64,000 nucleotides of DNA from Lachnospiraceae bacterium Marseille-Q4251 (GCA_018223435.1 JAGTTO010000001.1:2356001-2420000), one strand, 5' to 3'. Counted from the stretch's first letter, positions 1 to 8,741 are shown. Made by a program: numbers and translations. The notes: generated by a model from the letters alone, not told the origin.

Positions 1-96
1 GAGACTGCCCTGAGTGGCCCCGGTTTCCATCATGACGACGAAAATATGAAGAGCGATTCCCACACCCACGAGAACGCTCCATATAATAACTGACAA
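1..96 (-). CDS. N-terminus of a small membrane protein (cut by window edge)
   Basis: The minus strand starts with TTG, eight bases downstream of a perfect AGGAGG, and reads MSVIIWSVLVGVGIALH followed by more hydrophobic residues to the window edge. The first ~25 residues form one membrane segment. The short LVG...ALH...ME pattern recalls DUF1304-type small membrane proteins, but only 32 residues are visible, so the family is a guess. The ribosome binding site and the lack of stops support a real gene; an ATG in another frame just downstream gives an implausible Arg-rich peptide. Confidence 0.5.
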   Translation of the reverse strand, partial: MSVIIWSVLVGVGIALHIFVVMMETGATQGSL

Positions 97-303
97 AAAC
101 AGCACCTCCTAATGATTTGTGTTATTTTTCTTTATTATGAACGATAAAGAAAAACAGGGACAGCATTAAAACAGGGAAAATGTCGTGAGGCTATGACAAA
201 ATGAAGAAAATGTCATAGGGACAGATGACAAAGCCTAAAAAGTGAAACTTTTCTTTTTTTCAATCTTTTGTAAAATAAAACTGCATGAGGAAACAAATGG
301 TTT

Positions 304-858
304 TTACCTGGAGAGAAGATCGCCCAGAGAATTGGAAACGAGCAGTTCGTAAATTTCCATGATCTGATCCACGGGAATTTCCGGTGATTCGATCAGCCAT
401 TTGGTAAGTACAAAAAGAAAAATATTAATATAATATTCGGTGATATTTTCCGCAGTCAGAAACGGATGCTTCGGTTTTGGAACCTTTTCTTCGATAATGG
501 GAAGAAGAAAATCGTGCATGCTTCCTGCCAGGATATCCCGGAAGGAGTTCTGGGAAGAGCGCATGATCTCCCGCCGGTAAAATTCAGAGTCTTTCTGGAT
601 GGTGACGATCATAAAATGAAAAGCCTCCTTTACCAGGCCGCTCTGAAGAAACGGCCGCATGGGCTCCAGAACTTCATGAGTAAAAATATATTCGACAACT
701 TCGTACTTATCCTGAAAATAATTATAAAAAGTAGGGCGCATCAGTCCCACTTCGTCGGTGATTTCCTTAATGCGGATCCTGTCTAGGTTCTTCGTCTTCA
801 GGAGATTTTTCAATCCCTCACAGATCAGGCGGGCAGTGGTTTCATTGTTGGATAACAT
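304..858 (-). CDS. TetR/AcrR family transcriptional regulator
   Basis: A 184-residue protein of the usual TetR length. Residues ~8-55 form the DNA-binding domain, with the helix-turn-helix IKEITDEVGLMRPTFYNYFQ and the typical YNYF-DKY recognition-helix ending. The rest is a helical ligand-binding domain that I cannot assign to a ligand. It starts at ATG with an AGGTCTT-type site and is divergent from the radical SAM gene across a 212-bp spacer. By family habit it would repress its own promoter and possibly that neighbour. The regulatory link is inferred. Confidence 0.9.
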   Translation of the reverse strand: MLSNNETTARLICEGLKNLLKTKNLDRIRIKEITDEVGLMRPTFYNYFQDKYEVVEYIFTHEVLEPMRPFLQSGLVKEAFHFMIVTIQKDSEFYRREIMRSSQNSFRDILAGSMHDFLLPIIEEKVPKPKHPFLTAENITEYYINIFLFVLTKWLIESPEIPVDQIMEIYELLVSNSLGDLLSR

Positions 859-979
859 AAGACCTCCCTTACAGAAATAGAGATAACAGAAGTCAGTAGT
901 TACCAGTTTAGCATGTTTTTGTTGAAATGCAAACAGGGAGTTTTAAAGATATATTATGTTTTCCATCAAAAAACGATAT

Positions 980-1007
980 TTGACATATGAGAGCTTTTTT
1001 ATATGAT
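980..1007 (+). promoter_or_regulatory. Sigma-A-type promoter of the radical SAM gene
   Basis: TTGACA at 980-985 and TATGAT at 1002-1007 are separated by 16 bp, about 65 bp upstream of the ATG. The site lies in the spacer shared with the divergent TetR gene, so it is a likely target for that regulator. Confidence 0.6.
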
Positions 1008-1070
1008 AAAATATATTGAAAAAAATAATCGCGGAGCTTTTTCCGCAGTTTTCAGGAGGTTGAAAAGAGA

Positions 1071-2450
1071 ATGAAAGTCATTGATGCTGTAAAGAATACT
1101 GCTTTTACTGCTGCGATCAATTCAGGGTTGAAGTATCTGGAAAAAGATCCGGAGGTCAATATACCGAAACTGATGAGTCTGGTAGACAAGGCTGCTCCGG
1201 AGGGCTGGTACGAAGGTGCCAGAAATATGATCCGTAATGCCATCGAAGAAAAAGGAAACTGGTACGATCTGATCATGAAGATCTATCAGCTGGATCCCGG
1301 CGTGAGAAAAAACTTCTTCCAGAACTTTATCGTAAACGCATCCTTAAAGGGTTCCGCCATCCATCAGGATATCATGGCAAAAGAGGACTGCAACGTTCCC
1401 TGGGCTATCCTTCTCGACCCGACTTCTGCCTGTAATCTGCACTGTACCGGCTGCTGGGCTGCTGAGTACGGTCACAAACTGAACCTGGATCTGGACACCA
1501 TCGATAACATAGTAAAACAGGGTAAAAAGCTCGGTATCTACATGTACATCTACACTGGCGGAGAACCCCTGGTTCGCAAAAAAGATTTGATTACTCTCTG
1601 TGAGCGTCATCCGGACTGTGAGTTCCTTTCCTTCACCAATGGTACTCTGATCGACGAAGCGTTCTGTGAGGAGCTGCTTCGCGTGAAGAACTTCGTTCCG
1701 GCTATCAGCCTGGAAGGCTTTGAGACCGCCAACGACGGCCGCCGCGGTGAGGGTGTATATGGCAAAGTAAAACATGCCATGAAGCTTCTGAAAGATCACA
1801 AGCTGCCCTTTGGTATTTCCACCTGCTACACCAGCGCAAACTATCAGGATATCACCAGCGAGGAGTTCTTCGATATGATGATCGAGGACGGCGCTCTGTT
1901 CGCATGGTTCTTCCACTATATGCCCGTTGGAAACGATGCTGTTCCCGAGTTGATGCCGAACCCGGATCAGCGTGAGACCGTTTACCGCCGGATCAGAGAG
2001 TATCGTAAAACAAAATCCATCTTCACCATGGATTTTCAGAACGATGCCGAGTTCGTACATGGCTGCGTAGCCGGAGGCCGTTACTACCTGCACATCAATG
2101 CAGCCGGTGACGTAGACCCCTGCGTATTCATCCATTACTCCAACTGTAACATCCACGAGCACACCCTGCTGGAAGCTTTAAAGAGCCCGCTCTTCATGGC
2201 TTACCACAGAGCACAGCCTTTCAACGACAACATGTTCCAGCCCTGTCCGATGCTTGAGAACTCCGGCAGGATCACCGAGCTTGTCAAAGCTTCCGGTGCA
2301 AAATCCACTGATCCTCAGTCTCCGGAGAGCGCAGAGCATCTCTGCGGGAAGACCAAAGCCTATGCGGAAGCCTGGGCTCCCAGAGCCGAGAAACTCTGGA
2401 AAGAGCGCCAGGAAGAAATCGCCGAGAAAAAGGCAGCACAGAATAAATAA
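1071..2450 (+). CDS. Radical SAM protein with SPASM-like C-terminal cysteines
   Basis: The protein has 459 residues. C121, C125 and C128 in CNLHCTGC form the CxxxCxxC motif that binds the SAM-cleaving 4Fe-4S cluster, and TGGEP follows at about residue 163. A later cysteine group (GDVDPCVFIHYSNCN and FQPCPM) resembles the extra-cluster region of SPASM or twitch proteins. Residues 1-110 are a helical N-terminal extension. The start has a GGAGGTTG site. Relatives are often found next to TetR genes in gut Clostridia, and the substrate is unknown. No peptide substrate gene is visible nearby, so a RiPP role is not supported. Confidence 0.85.
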   Translation: MKVIDAVKNTAFTAAINSGLKYLEKDPEVNIPKLMSLVDKAAPEGWYEGARNMIRNAIEEKGNWYDLIMKIYQLDPGVRKNFFQNFIVNASLKGSAIHQDIMAKEDCNVPWAILLDPTSACNLHCTGCWAAEYGHKLNLDLDTIDNIVKQGKKLGIYMYIYTGGEPLVRKKDLITLCERHPDCEFLSFTNGTLIDEAFCEELLRVKNFVPAISLEGFETANDGRRGEGVYGKVKHAMKLLKDHKLPFGISTCYTSANYQDITSEEFFDMMIEDGALFAWFFHYMPVGNDAVPELMPNPDQRETVYRRIREYRKTKSIFTMDFQNDAEFVHGCVAGGRYYLHINAAGDVDPCVFIHYSNCNIHEHTLLEALKSPLFMAYHRAQPFNDNMFQPCPMLENSGRITELVKASGAKSTDPQSPESAEHLCGKTKAYAEAWAPRAEKLWKERQEEIAEKKAAQNK

Positions 2451-2461
2451 GCAAAGAAAAA

Positions 2462-2494
2462 CCCCTGCTTCGATTTGCAAGAAGCGGGGGTTTT
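2462..2494 (+). terminator. Intrinsic terminator between convergent genes
   Basis: CCCCTGCTTC pairs with GAAGCGGGGG across a short loop and is followed by TTTTC. It lies directly after the radical SAM stop codon and just past the 3' end of the convergent acyltransferase gene. Confidence 0.85.
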
Positions 2495-2499
2495 CTGCG

Positions 2500-3561
2500 T
2501 CAGGAGCGGGCCGCGGAAATCTGTTTTTTCAGAATGTTTACGATTTTGACATAAATAAAAGCCATCAGAAGGGCCATCAGAAATACGCAGATGGGCTTTG
2601 AAATATGGTAAAATGCCATCACAAAAGCTCCGGTTTCCTTATCGAGATGCACGATGGACATGACCAGCCTGGAGCAGAGGGTGACTGCAAGTCCCTGGAA
2701 GCCATAAATATACAGAGAATATTTCTTTCCGATGACAGCGAGAAGATTGTCTTTCGGAACCGTAATTTTAGGTTGATGCGTCGCGTAATATACAATAAGG
2801 AAAGAAAGCGGCATATTGAAGATAAAATTATTCCGTCCGATCGGCAGGCTGGTATAAAAGGCCATACATTCTGCGAAAAGCAGCAGAACGGAGATAATGG
2901 ATAAAATCAGGATATTCTGATTTGTCAGCCATTTTATGTTTAACTCAGGCATCACAAAGCCCAGGGTAAACATGGGAATCGCGGTAATCAGGAAATTTCG
3001 GCTCCAGTAATACGGCAGTGACTCCCCAAAAAAGAGGACGCTGTATCTTCCTAGTATGTAATATAAAAGCAGCAGCAGAGGGGAGACAAGGGCAAGAAGC
3101 TGGTAGCCCATTTTAAAATGAGATGCTGCGGCGTAGATCAGCAGACAGTAGGCATAGGCAAGCAGATACCACAAAACTCCGCTGAACAAAGGCTCGTTAA
3201 GTACAAGCAGCCGAAAAATACGGTCTTTGTTAATCGTAAGAGTCAGATCATCCGTATGAAACAGAAGATTACCCAACCGATAAAATGCAAAAATAATCAC
3301 GCTGAAAAGGAGAAATTGCCATATCATTCTCAGGGCATTTTTCAAAAACCACCTGCCGCTGTTTTCCGGGTCTTTTTTTACATGCCTTGCGGCGAAATAG
3401 CCGGAAATCATAAAAAATATGGGAACACCACAGCGCCCCAGGATCGCTTCTATATAATAAAATTCGTCTCCGAGGCTTTTTGTCGCCATATGAGCCATGA
3501 CAACTCCGAAGCAGGCCAGACACTTGATCGCGTCAATTAAATAGTTTCTTTCTCTTTCCAA
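2500..3561 (-). CDS. Acyltransferase 3 family integral membrane protein
   Basis: A 353-residue protein with about ten hydrophobic segments. The N-terminus NYLIDAIKCLACFGVVMAH and GRCGVPIFFMISGYF are the hallmark of the acyltransferase-3 family (O-acetylation of surface sugars or membrane glycans). In related enzymes the His of VMAH is functionally important. The start is TTG, supported by AAAGGTGG upstream. It is a single gene converging on the radical SAM gene. The acceptor cannot be predicted from sequence. Confidence 0.85.
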   Translation of the reverse strand: MERERNYLIDAIKCLACFGVVMAHMATKSLGDEFYYIEAILGRCGVPIFFMISGYFAARHVKKDPENSGRWFLKNALRMIWQFLLFSVIIFAFYRLGNLLFHTDDLTLTINKDRIFRLLVLNEPLFSGVLWYLLAYAYCLLIYAAASHFKMGYQLLALVSPLLLLLYYILGRYSVLFFGESLPYYWSRNFLITAIPMFTLGFVMPELNIKWLTNQNILILSIISVLLLFAECMAFYTSLPIGRNNFIFNMPLSFLIVYYATHQPKITVPKDNLLAVIGKKYSLYIYGFQGLAVTLCSRLVMSIVHLDKETGAFVMAFYHISKPICVFLMALLMAFIYVKIVNILKKQISAARS

Positions 3562-3689
3562 TACAAACCACCTTTCTTAAGGAATATCCACACAATGTTC
3601 CAAAGTCTCATTATATACGATACAGGCAGTAAAGAAAAGAAGAAATTTTCCCTGAAAGGAGAGGAGCGTTTATCGCTACGGCAGCTGAG

Positions 3690-3813
3690 CGGCAATTTCC
3701 GGATCGTATGATAAAGGGCTGCCGTCCTTTCCGAAGGTCCTTGTACCAGAGGCGGAAAAGCCGGATCAGAAAGGAACCGTACTGCTCCGGAGTCAGGGCA
3801 TAAGGCTCAGAGG
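3690..3813 (-). pseudogene. Remnant of an anaerobic sulfatase-maturating enzyme (anSME) gene
   Basis: Directly after glycerate kinase, in another frame of the minus strand, the sequence reads SEPYALTPEQYGSFLIRLF, then RLWYKDLRKGRQPF. This resembles the segment after the SAM domain of anaerobic sulfatase maturases (PYxLTPExYGxFLxxLFDxWYxD). Nothing before or after it is recognisable; the similarity fades within ~40 residues. It appears to be a small scrap left by a deletion. A sulfatase scrap lies 3 kb away. Family assignment rests on memory of the motif. Confidence 0.5.
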
Positions 3814-4961
3814 GGAAAATGGCAAGGAAAGGTCTGAATCACCCGGAAAACCTGTTCCACGCTATCTTCCATATTTTTCATGGCCTGGTGGGGGGCCATG
3901 GCTTCTTCAAGACTCGTCACTGTGCGAAGAATTGGGAAAAAGGCGTCGATTCCGGCTGCATTGCAGGCGGAGGCGTCGGAGGTGACACAGCCGGAAAAAG
4001 CCAGCACCGGCTTGCAGTACTGTTTGGCGGTCTTGGCCACGCCGATGGGGGCTTTTCCGAAGACGGTCTGGCCATCCAGACGGCCCTCGCCGGTGATGAC
4101 AAGATCGGCGTCTTTCACATAGTCGGCAAGGCGGGTTTCATCGAGGACGATCTGGATGCCGGATTCCAGTTTCCCATGGAGGAAGGTTAGAAAAGCAAAG
4201 CCCAGGCCTCCGGCAGCTCCGGCTCCGGGGTAAGAGGGATCTGCCGCGGGGTATTTTTCGGCTGCCAGGGCAGCGTAGCGGGCGAGCCACTGATCCATCT
4301 CCTGAATCATGGGTTTGTTGGCTCCTTTCTGGGGGCCGAAAACGGCGCTGCAGCCTTTTTCGCCGCAGAGAGGGTTGGTCACGTCGCAGGCGATGCGGAA
4401 GGTGCAGTCCTTGAGCTTCGGGAGGGCGTTTTTGTCGTTAATGGAGGCCAGGTCTTTTAAGCCCAGGGCACCGGATCGGATAGGCGTTCCGTTTTTGTCG
4501 AGCAGGGAAAAACCGAGAGCCTGGAGCATACCGGCGCCGCCGTCATTGGTGGCGCTTCCGCCAATGCCGATGATGAAGTGGCTGCAGCCTTTTTCGATGG
4601 CGTCCCGGATGACTTCGCCCACGCCATAGGTTGTGGTAAAGAGAGGATTGCGTTTGGAAGCCGGTACCAGCGTGATTCCGGCGGCACCGGACATTTCGAT
4701 GATGGCAGTCTTTGTTTTTTCAATCAGGCCGTACTGGCAGAGCACCGGCTCACCTAAAGGGCCGGTGACGGAAATTTCTATCTTTTTTCCCTCGCAGGCG
4801 GCAACCAGGGCATCCACGGTTCCCTCTCCGCCGTCGGCCAGAGGCCGGACGATACACTCCGCGTCAGGAAAAACCCGCCGGACTCCGGCCGCGGCGCTGT
4901 TCCCGGCCTCCAGGGAGGTCAGGCTTCCCTTAAAAGAATCAATGGCGATAACAACTTTCAT
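3807..4961 (-). CDS. glxK: Glycerate kinase (GarK/GlxK type)
   Basis: The 384-residue protein begins MKVVIAIDSFKGSLTSLEA and carries the family blocks RPLADGGEGTVDAL, GIGGSATNDGGAGMLQALG and GAAGGLGFA, then DLVITGEGRLDGQT near residue 285. It phosphorylates glycerate with ATP, feeding glycolysis. The ATG at 4961 is preferred over the upstream in-frame GTG because GAGGAG lies eight bases before it. The last residues (QTFPCHFPL) run into the sulfatase-maturase scrap and may be a replaced tail. It stands alone, so its source of glycerate is not evident. Confidence 0.93.
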   Translation of the reverse strand: MKVVIAIDSFKGSLTSLEAGNSAAAGVRRVFPDAECIVRPLADGGEGTVDALVAACEGKKIEISVTGPLGEPVLCQYGLIEKTKTAIIEMSGAAGITLVPASKRNPLFTTTYGVGEVIRDAIEKGCSHFIIGIGGSATNDGGAGMLQALGFSLLDKNGTPIRSGALGLKDLASINDKNALPKLKDCTFRIACDVTNPLCGEKGCSAVFGPQKGANKPMIQEMDQWLARYAALAAEKYPAADPSYPGAGAAGGLGFAFLTFLHGKLESGIQIVLDETRLADYVKDADLVITGEGRLDGQTVFGKAPIGVAKTAKQYCKPVLAFSGCVTSDASACNAAGIDAFFPILRTVTSLEEAMAPHQAMKNMEDSVEQVFRVIQTFPCHFPL

Positions 4962-5099
4962 AGAATTCACTCCTCATTAAAAAATCTTTCCCCTATTATA
5001 ACAAAAATTCTGAAAAAGGAACGAAACGTTTATCGGAAAACTTGCAGGCATCAATTAAAAAACGGAAGCTATATATATAAAGAGAAAATCTCCGGAGAA

Positions 5100-5633
5100 G
5101 TGGTTTTGAACTTTCTGGTATTTTTATCGACATATATTCTTCCGTTTTTTATTTTCTATGTGGTCGCCTACGGTCTCTTGAAAGGCCGGAACGTCTATCA
5201 GGCTTTCGTGGAGGGAGCGAAAGGCGGTTTTCACACGGCACTCGGGATCCTGCCCACGCTGGTGGGCCTTCTGGCGGCGGTGGGAGTCCTCCGGGCCTCC
5301 GGCTTTCTGGATCTGGTCTCCGGGCTTCTTAAAAATCTTCTGAAAGGCACCGGTTTCCCAGCGGAGATTCTTCCTCTGGTCATCGTCCGTCTCTTCTCCA
5401 ACAGCGCCGCCACCGGCCTTGCCCTGGATCTCTTCAAAGCTCACGGCCCGGACTCCCACCAGGGTCTTCTGGCCTCCCTTTTCTTAAGCAGTACGGAGAC
5501 CGTCTTCTACACCATGAGCATCTATTTTATGAGCGTCAAAATAAAAAAGACCCGCTATACCCTGCCCGGCGCACTCCTGGCAACCCTGGCGGGGATTGCG
5601 GTGAGTGTGGCGCTGGTGTCGTTTATGCAGTGA
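5100..5633 (+). CDS. spmB: Spore maturation protein B (nucleoside-recognition/Gate domain)
   Basis: A 177-residue membrane protein close to the size of Bacillus SpmB. Family blocks include GAKGGFHTALGILPTLVGLLAAVGVLR, LPLVIVRLFSNSAATGL and SLFLSSTETVFYTMSIYF, in a Gate-domain fold with about five membrane segments. SpmB normally works with SpmA in dehydrating the spore core. No spmA is adjacent here, which is unusual since the two are commonly paired. Start is GTG or the nearby TTG, behind CCGGAGAAG. It is the best sign in the window that the host forms spores. Confidence 0.88.
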   Translation: MVLNFLVFLSTYILPFFIFYVVAYGLLKGRNVYQAFVEGAKGGFHTALGILPTLVGLLAAVGVLRASGFLDLVSGLLKNLLKGTGFPAEILPLVIVRLFSNSAATGLALDLFKAHGPDSHQGLLASLFLSSTETVFYTMSIYFMSVKIKKTRYTLPGALLATLAGIAVSVALVSFMQ

Positions 5634-5741
5634 CAACCTCGACGTTTTTTCCACTGAAAGCGACACCATACTTGATTGTCTTTTATTAGCGCAATAAATA
5701 TAATAAGCGTAGAAATAAAAGTAAGAAAGGTGGAACAGATT

Positions 5742-6092
5742 ATGGAGAAAATACAGGATATGGATTTAAGAAAGATGTTGCTGGAATTGGAAGAAAAGCT
5801 GCAGCGTGTATACGGAAATAAATTAAAAGCTGTTATTTTATATGGATCTGTTGCACGGGGAACCGCTACGGAAGAATCAGATATTGACATTATGGTTCTG
5901 ATAGATGGAACAGCTCAGGAATTGCGAACGTTTGAAGATCAGCTGAGTGATGTTTCTGCCGATATCTCTATCAAATATTTTAAAGTTTTTTCTATTATGG
6001 ATATCAGTTATCAGGAATATATGCGATGGATGAATACGTTGCCGTTTTACAGAAATGTTTCACAGGAAGGAGTAGTTTTATATGCAGCTTGA
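5742..6092 (+). CDS. mntA: MntA-type nucleotidyltransferase antitoxin
   Basis: The 116-residue protein has the minimal nucleotidyltransferase signature GSVARGTATEESDIDIMVLI, with the metal-binding Asp pair in SDIDIMV near residues 48-50. In MNT/HEPN (type VII) toxin-antitoxin pairs this protein neutralises HepT by adding AMP to a tyrosine. I chose ATG at 5742, since the in-frame extension upstream has no site and no family similarity. The stop overlaps the HEPN reading frame by 11 bp, the standard arrangement of these pairs. The catalytic domain looks intact although its partner is broken. Confidence 0.85.
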   Translation: MEKIQDMDLRKMLLELEEKLQRVYGNKLKAVILYGSVARGTATEESDIDIMVLIDGTAQELRTFEDQLSDVSADISIKYFKVFSIMDISYQEYMRWMNTLPFYRNVSQEGVVLYAA

Positions 6093-6476
6093 TATAAAAA
6101 CACTTTCTGCATATCGTTTGGATAGGGCGAAAGAAGATCTGGAGGCGGCTCGGGGAAATCACCAGTTGGGATTTTATAAAGTAGCAATCAACAGATCTTA
6201 TTACGCTATCTTTCATGCAATCAGAGCAGTGAACATCTGGGATGGTTTTGATGCTTCAAAACATAGCTCGGTAATAGCACATTTAATCAATTTTATGTAC
6301 ATGAAGGAAAATTTGATCGTGATACCTACAAGCTGATAGACAGCGCATACCGCATCCGGGAAAAATGTGATTACTCAGATTTCTTTATAGCGTCAAAAGA
6401 AGACGCGGAAAAGCAGATAGCGAATGCAGAAGAGTTTATCAAAAGGGTTGAAAAGTTCCTTTTGGAAAATGAATAA
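6082..6476 (+). pseudogene. hepT: HepT/HEPN-domain toxin, frameshifted by loss of one T
   Basis: The first 67 codons read as a HEPN protein, with the RNase motif R-x6-H in RSYYAIFH. At 6282-6284 there are three T where the family alignment needs four. Restoring one T turns cat-ttt-aat-caa into HFNQ and the reading continues as FYVHEGKFDRDTYKLIDSAY, then CDYSDFF, ending at TAA 6474-6476, for about 131 residues, normal for HepT. As written, the frame stops at 6336 after 84 residues, losing the C-terminal helices. Either a real inactivating mutation or a homopolymer sequencing error. Confidence 0.85.
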
Positions 6477-6543
6477 AAAGTAGATTTTTGTGAGGGAAAT
6501 CATCATGTACCTTATTTCCTCCGGTTCCTGGGATGATTACAAT

Positions 6544-6572
6544 TTGACAGTTCAGAAAATGGCAGTTAAAAT
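6544..6572 (+). promoter_or_regulatory. Consensus promoter ahead of the sulfatase remnant
   Basis: TTGACA at 6544-6549 and TAAAAT at 6567-6572 are 17 bp apart. It would now drive the degraded sulfatase remnant and possibly the downstream GH13 gene. A GATTTTTGTGAG motif at 6483-6494 recurs upstream of GH5 and the LplABC operon (see findings). Confidence 0.55.
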
Positions 6573-6646
6573 AAAAGGAGACGCGGATTTTTTCGAAAAA
6601 GCGAGGTATTTTTCTTATCTCAAAAAGTGAATAAGGGGGAAGGTAA

Positions 6647-6925
6647 ACGAACGTCTTATTTATTGATATTGATACGCTGAGGCCGGATCATATGGGGTGC
6701 TACGGCTACGGCAGAAACACGACTCCGAACATTGATGCCATTGCAAGAGAGGGTGTCTGTTTTGACAATTATTACTGTAGCGATGCGCCCTGCCTGCCGT
6801 CGAGAGCGGCACTTTTGGAATCAAAAACGGAGTGGTTGGCCATGGAGGAAGGGCGGCAGACCGTTTCCGGGAGGGAATTACAAGAGATTTTAAAGATAAC
6901 CGCGATATCTGGAAAGCTACAATGA
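6647..6925 (+). pseudogene. Sulfatase N-terminal remnant
   Basis: The frame reads [20 protein letters not shown], then [18 protein letters not shown], then [17 protein letters not shown]. This is the start of a type I sulfatase, including the metal ligands (DID) and the CxPSR formylglycine motif, with Cys as in anaerobically matured enzymes. A stop at 6644 removes a normal start codon, and similarity ends after SRAALLES. The remaining ~30 residues look unrelated, and a second frame (ending WNL, stop near 6951) may be another scrap. Most of the ~450-residue enzyme is gone through deletion. Confidence 0.8.
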
Positions 6926-6971
6926 AGAGCATTGTGGAATGGAATCTATGAAGAAAGTGAGATTATGTTAC

Positions 6972-8627
6972 ATGAATAGGAAATGGTGGCAGGAAGCAGT
7001 TGTTTATCAGATTTATCCGAAGAGTTTTCAGGATTCAAATGGCGACGGAATCGGTGATCTGAGAGGAATTATGAAGCGGATGGATTATCTGAAGGAGCTG
7101 GGAGTTAATACGATCTGGCTCTGCCCGATCAACGCTTCACCGATGAAAGACGGCGGATATGATATCTCCGATTATATGAAAATTGATCCATCTTTCGGCA
7201 CAAATGAAGATTTCAAAGAACTGATCGAGTGTGCGAAAAAGGCAGGGATCCGCGTGCTGATGGATCTCGTTGTCAATCACTGTTCCGATCAGCATGAATG
7301 GTTTAAACAGGCTGTGGCAGACCCGAACAGCAAGTATGCAGACTATTTTATCATTGAAGAGACAGACGGAGAGGTGCCCAACAACCTGCGCTGCTACAAT
7401 GGCTACAGCGCCTGGGAGCGCATCGGCGACAGCAATCGTTTTTACTTCCATTGTTTTTCCAAGGAGCAGCCGGATCTCAACTGGGAATGTGAGGAGCTTC
7501 GGCGTGAAATCATCGATATGATGCTTTACTGGCAGAAGATGGGAGTGGCCGGTTTCCGCGTGGACGCCATCGGAAACCTCAAGAAATCTCCGAAAGTCTT
7601 TGAGCATCAGCCGCTTCCGACAGATGGAACCGACGGCATGGCTGCCATAGACCCTTATGTACTGCTGCAGGATGGGATCGAAGATTTCCTCGGAGAGCTG
7701 AAACGGGAAGTCTTTGACAAATACGATATGATGACCGTGGCAGAGGTCAGCGTTCCGGAGGACAAGGTGGAGCAGTACACAGGCGAAAACGGGCTGTTTT
7801 CCATGGTCTTTGATTTTACCTATACTGATCTGGACGTCCATCGGATCAATGGTCTGGAGTGGAAACGCCCCTGGACTTATGCCGAGCTGAAAAACAGGAT
7901 CATGACTTCCCAGGAAATTTTACAGAAACACAGCTGGGGAAGTCCTTACCTGGAAAATCACGACCAGTGCAGATCCGGAAACAAATACATTCCGGCAGAG
8001 GATCTGGGATATGAGAGCAAGACCGCTCTCGGAGCCCTGTATTTCTTCCTTCGGGGAACGCCTTTCATCTATCAGGGCCAGGAACTGGGCATGGAAAATT
8101 ATCCCTTCGCTGATATTACGGAAATCCGTGATCCTTTTGCGATAAAGCGGTACGAGCAGGAGCTGGAGCAGGGAAATGATGTGGAAGCAGATATGGATTA
8201 TTTCCGCCAGAGAGGCCGTGACAATTCCCGGATTCCCATGCAGTGGGACGCTTCCGTTTACGCCGGCTTTTCAGAGGTGGAGCCCTGGATCAACGTGCAT
8301 CCGGATCATGACCAGATCAACGTAGAAGCAGAGCTGGAACAGGAGCCCAGCGTTCTTAAATTCTATAAAGAGATGATCCGACTCCGCACGAAGAGCGAAT
8401 ACAGTGAGATTCTTACCTTCGGTGATTTCCGGGCGGTGGAGACAGCAGAAGATACCTTTTTCTGCTACGACCGTGTTCTGAGAGACCGGACTCTGCGCGT
8501 GATGGTCAATCTGTGCAGCCAGCCCCTGGAGCTTCCGGAAAAACTTCAAGGCGGTAAGGCGATCCTGAATAACCTGGAAACCTATTCAGGAACGAGTTTA
8601 CAGCCATACCAGGCAGTGATCTTATAA
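6972..8627 (+). CDS. malL: GH13 alpha-glucosidase (oligo-1,6-glucosidase type)
   Basis: A 551-residue GH13 enzyme with the fold start WWQEAVVYQIYPKSFQD and SNGDGIGDLRGI. The catalytic triad is visible: nucleophile D198 in GFRVDAIG, acid E258 in MTVAEVS and D331 in ENHDQ. The C-terminal beta domain follows from ~470. Size and QIYPKSF-type motifs fit the cytoplasmic oligo-1,6-glucosidase group (GH13_31) acting on isomaltose-like or short alpha-glucosides. No signal peptide. The ATG at 6972 matches the usual start; the 11-residue in-frame extension is not conserved. A strong terminator follows. Confidence 0.92.
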   Translation: MNRKWWQEAVVYQIYPKSFQDSNGDGIGDLRGIMKRMDYLKELGVNTIWLCPINASPMKDGGYDISDYMKIDPSFGTNEDFKELIECAKKAGIRVLMDLVVNHCSDQHEWFKQAVADPNSKYADYFIIEETDGEVPNNLRCYNGYSAWERIGDSNRFYFHCFSKEQPDLNWECEELRREIIDMMLYWQKMGVAGFRVDAIGNLKKSPKVFEHQPLPTDGTDGMAAIDPYVLLQDGIEDFLGELKREVFDKYDMMTVAEVSVPEDKVEQYTGENGLFSMVFDFTYTDLDVHRINGLEWKRPWTYAELKNRIMTSQEILQKHSWGSPYLENHDQCRSGNKYIPAEDLGYESKTALGALYFFLRGTPFIYQGQELGMENYPFADITEIRDPFAIKRYEQELEQGNDVEADMDYFRQRGRDNSRIPMQWDASVYAGFSEVEPWINVHPDHDQINVEAELEQEPSVLKFYKEMIRLRTKSEYSEILTFGDFRAVETAEDTFFCYDRVLRDRTLRVMVNLCSQPLELPEKLQGGKAILNNLETYSGTSLQPYQAVIL

Positions 8628-8636
8628 ATTTTTTTC

Positions 8637-8678
8637 AGGCTATGGTCCTCTGGGAACAGGATCATAGCCTGTTTTTTT
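8637..8678 (+). terminator. Intrinsic terminator of the GH13 gene
   Basis: AGGCTATGGTCCT pairs with AGGATCATAGCCT across an eight-base loop and is followed by seven T. Confidence 0.92.
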
Positions 8679-8705
8679 GCGCCCGCCCCCAAAATCTGTT
8701 ATACT
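8677..8705 (+). promoter_or_regulatory. Possible promoter of the LD-carboxypeptidase gene
   Basis: TTGCGC at 8677-8682 and TATACT at 8700-8705 are 17 bp apart. The -35 is weak and overlaps the T-run of the preceding terminator. Confidence 0.4.
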
Positions 8706-8741
8706 TATCTCCAAACAAACACAATTATGGGGGAACGTATC

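Noticed and set aside
1344..2162. Minus-strand 272-codon frame inside the radical SAM gene
   Set aside because: No ribosome site and no family motifs; the plus strand carries the SAM motif, so this is a shadow.
1071..2450. Radical SAM RiPP cluster
   Set aside because: No precursor peptide, protease or exporter gene is adjacent; an acyltransferase and a TetR gene do not support it.
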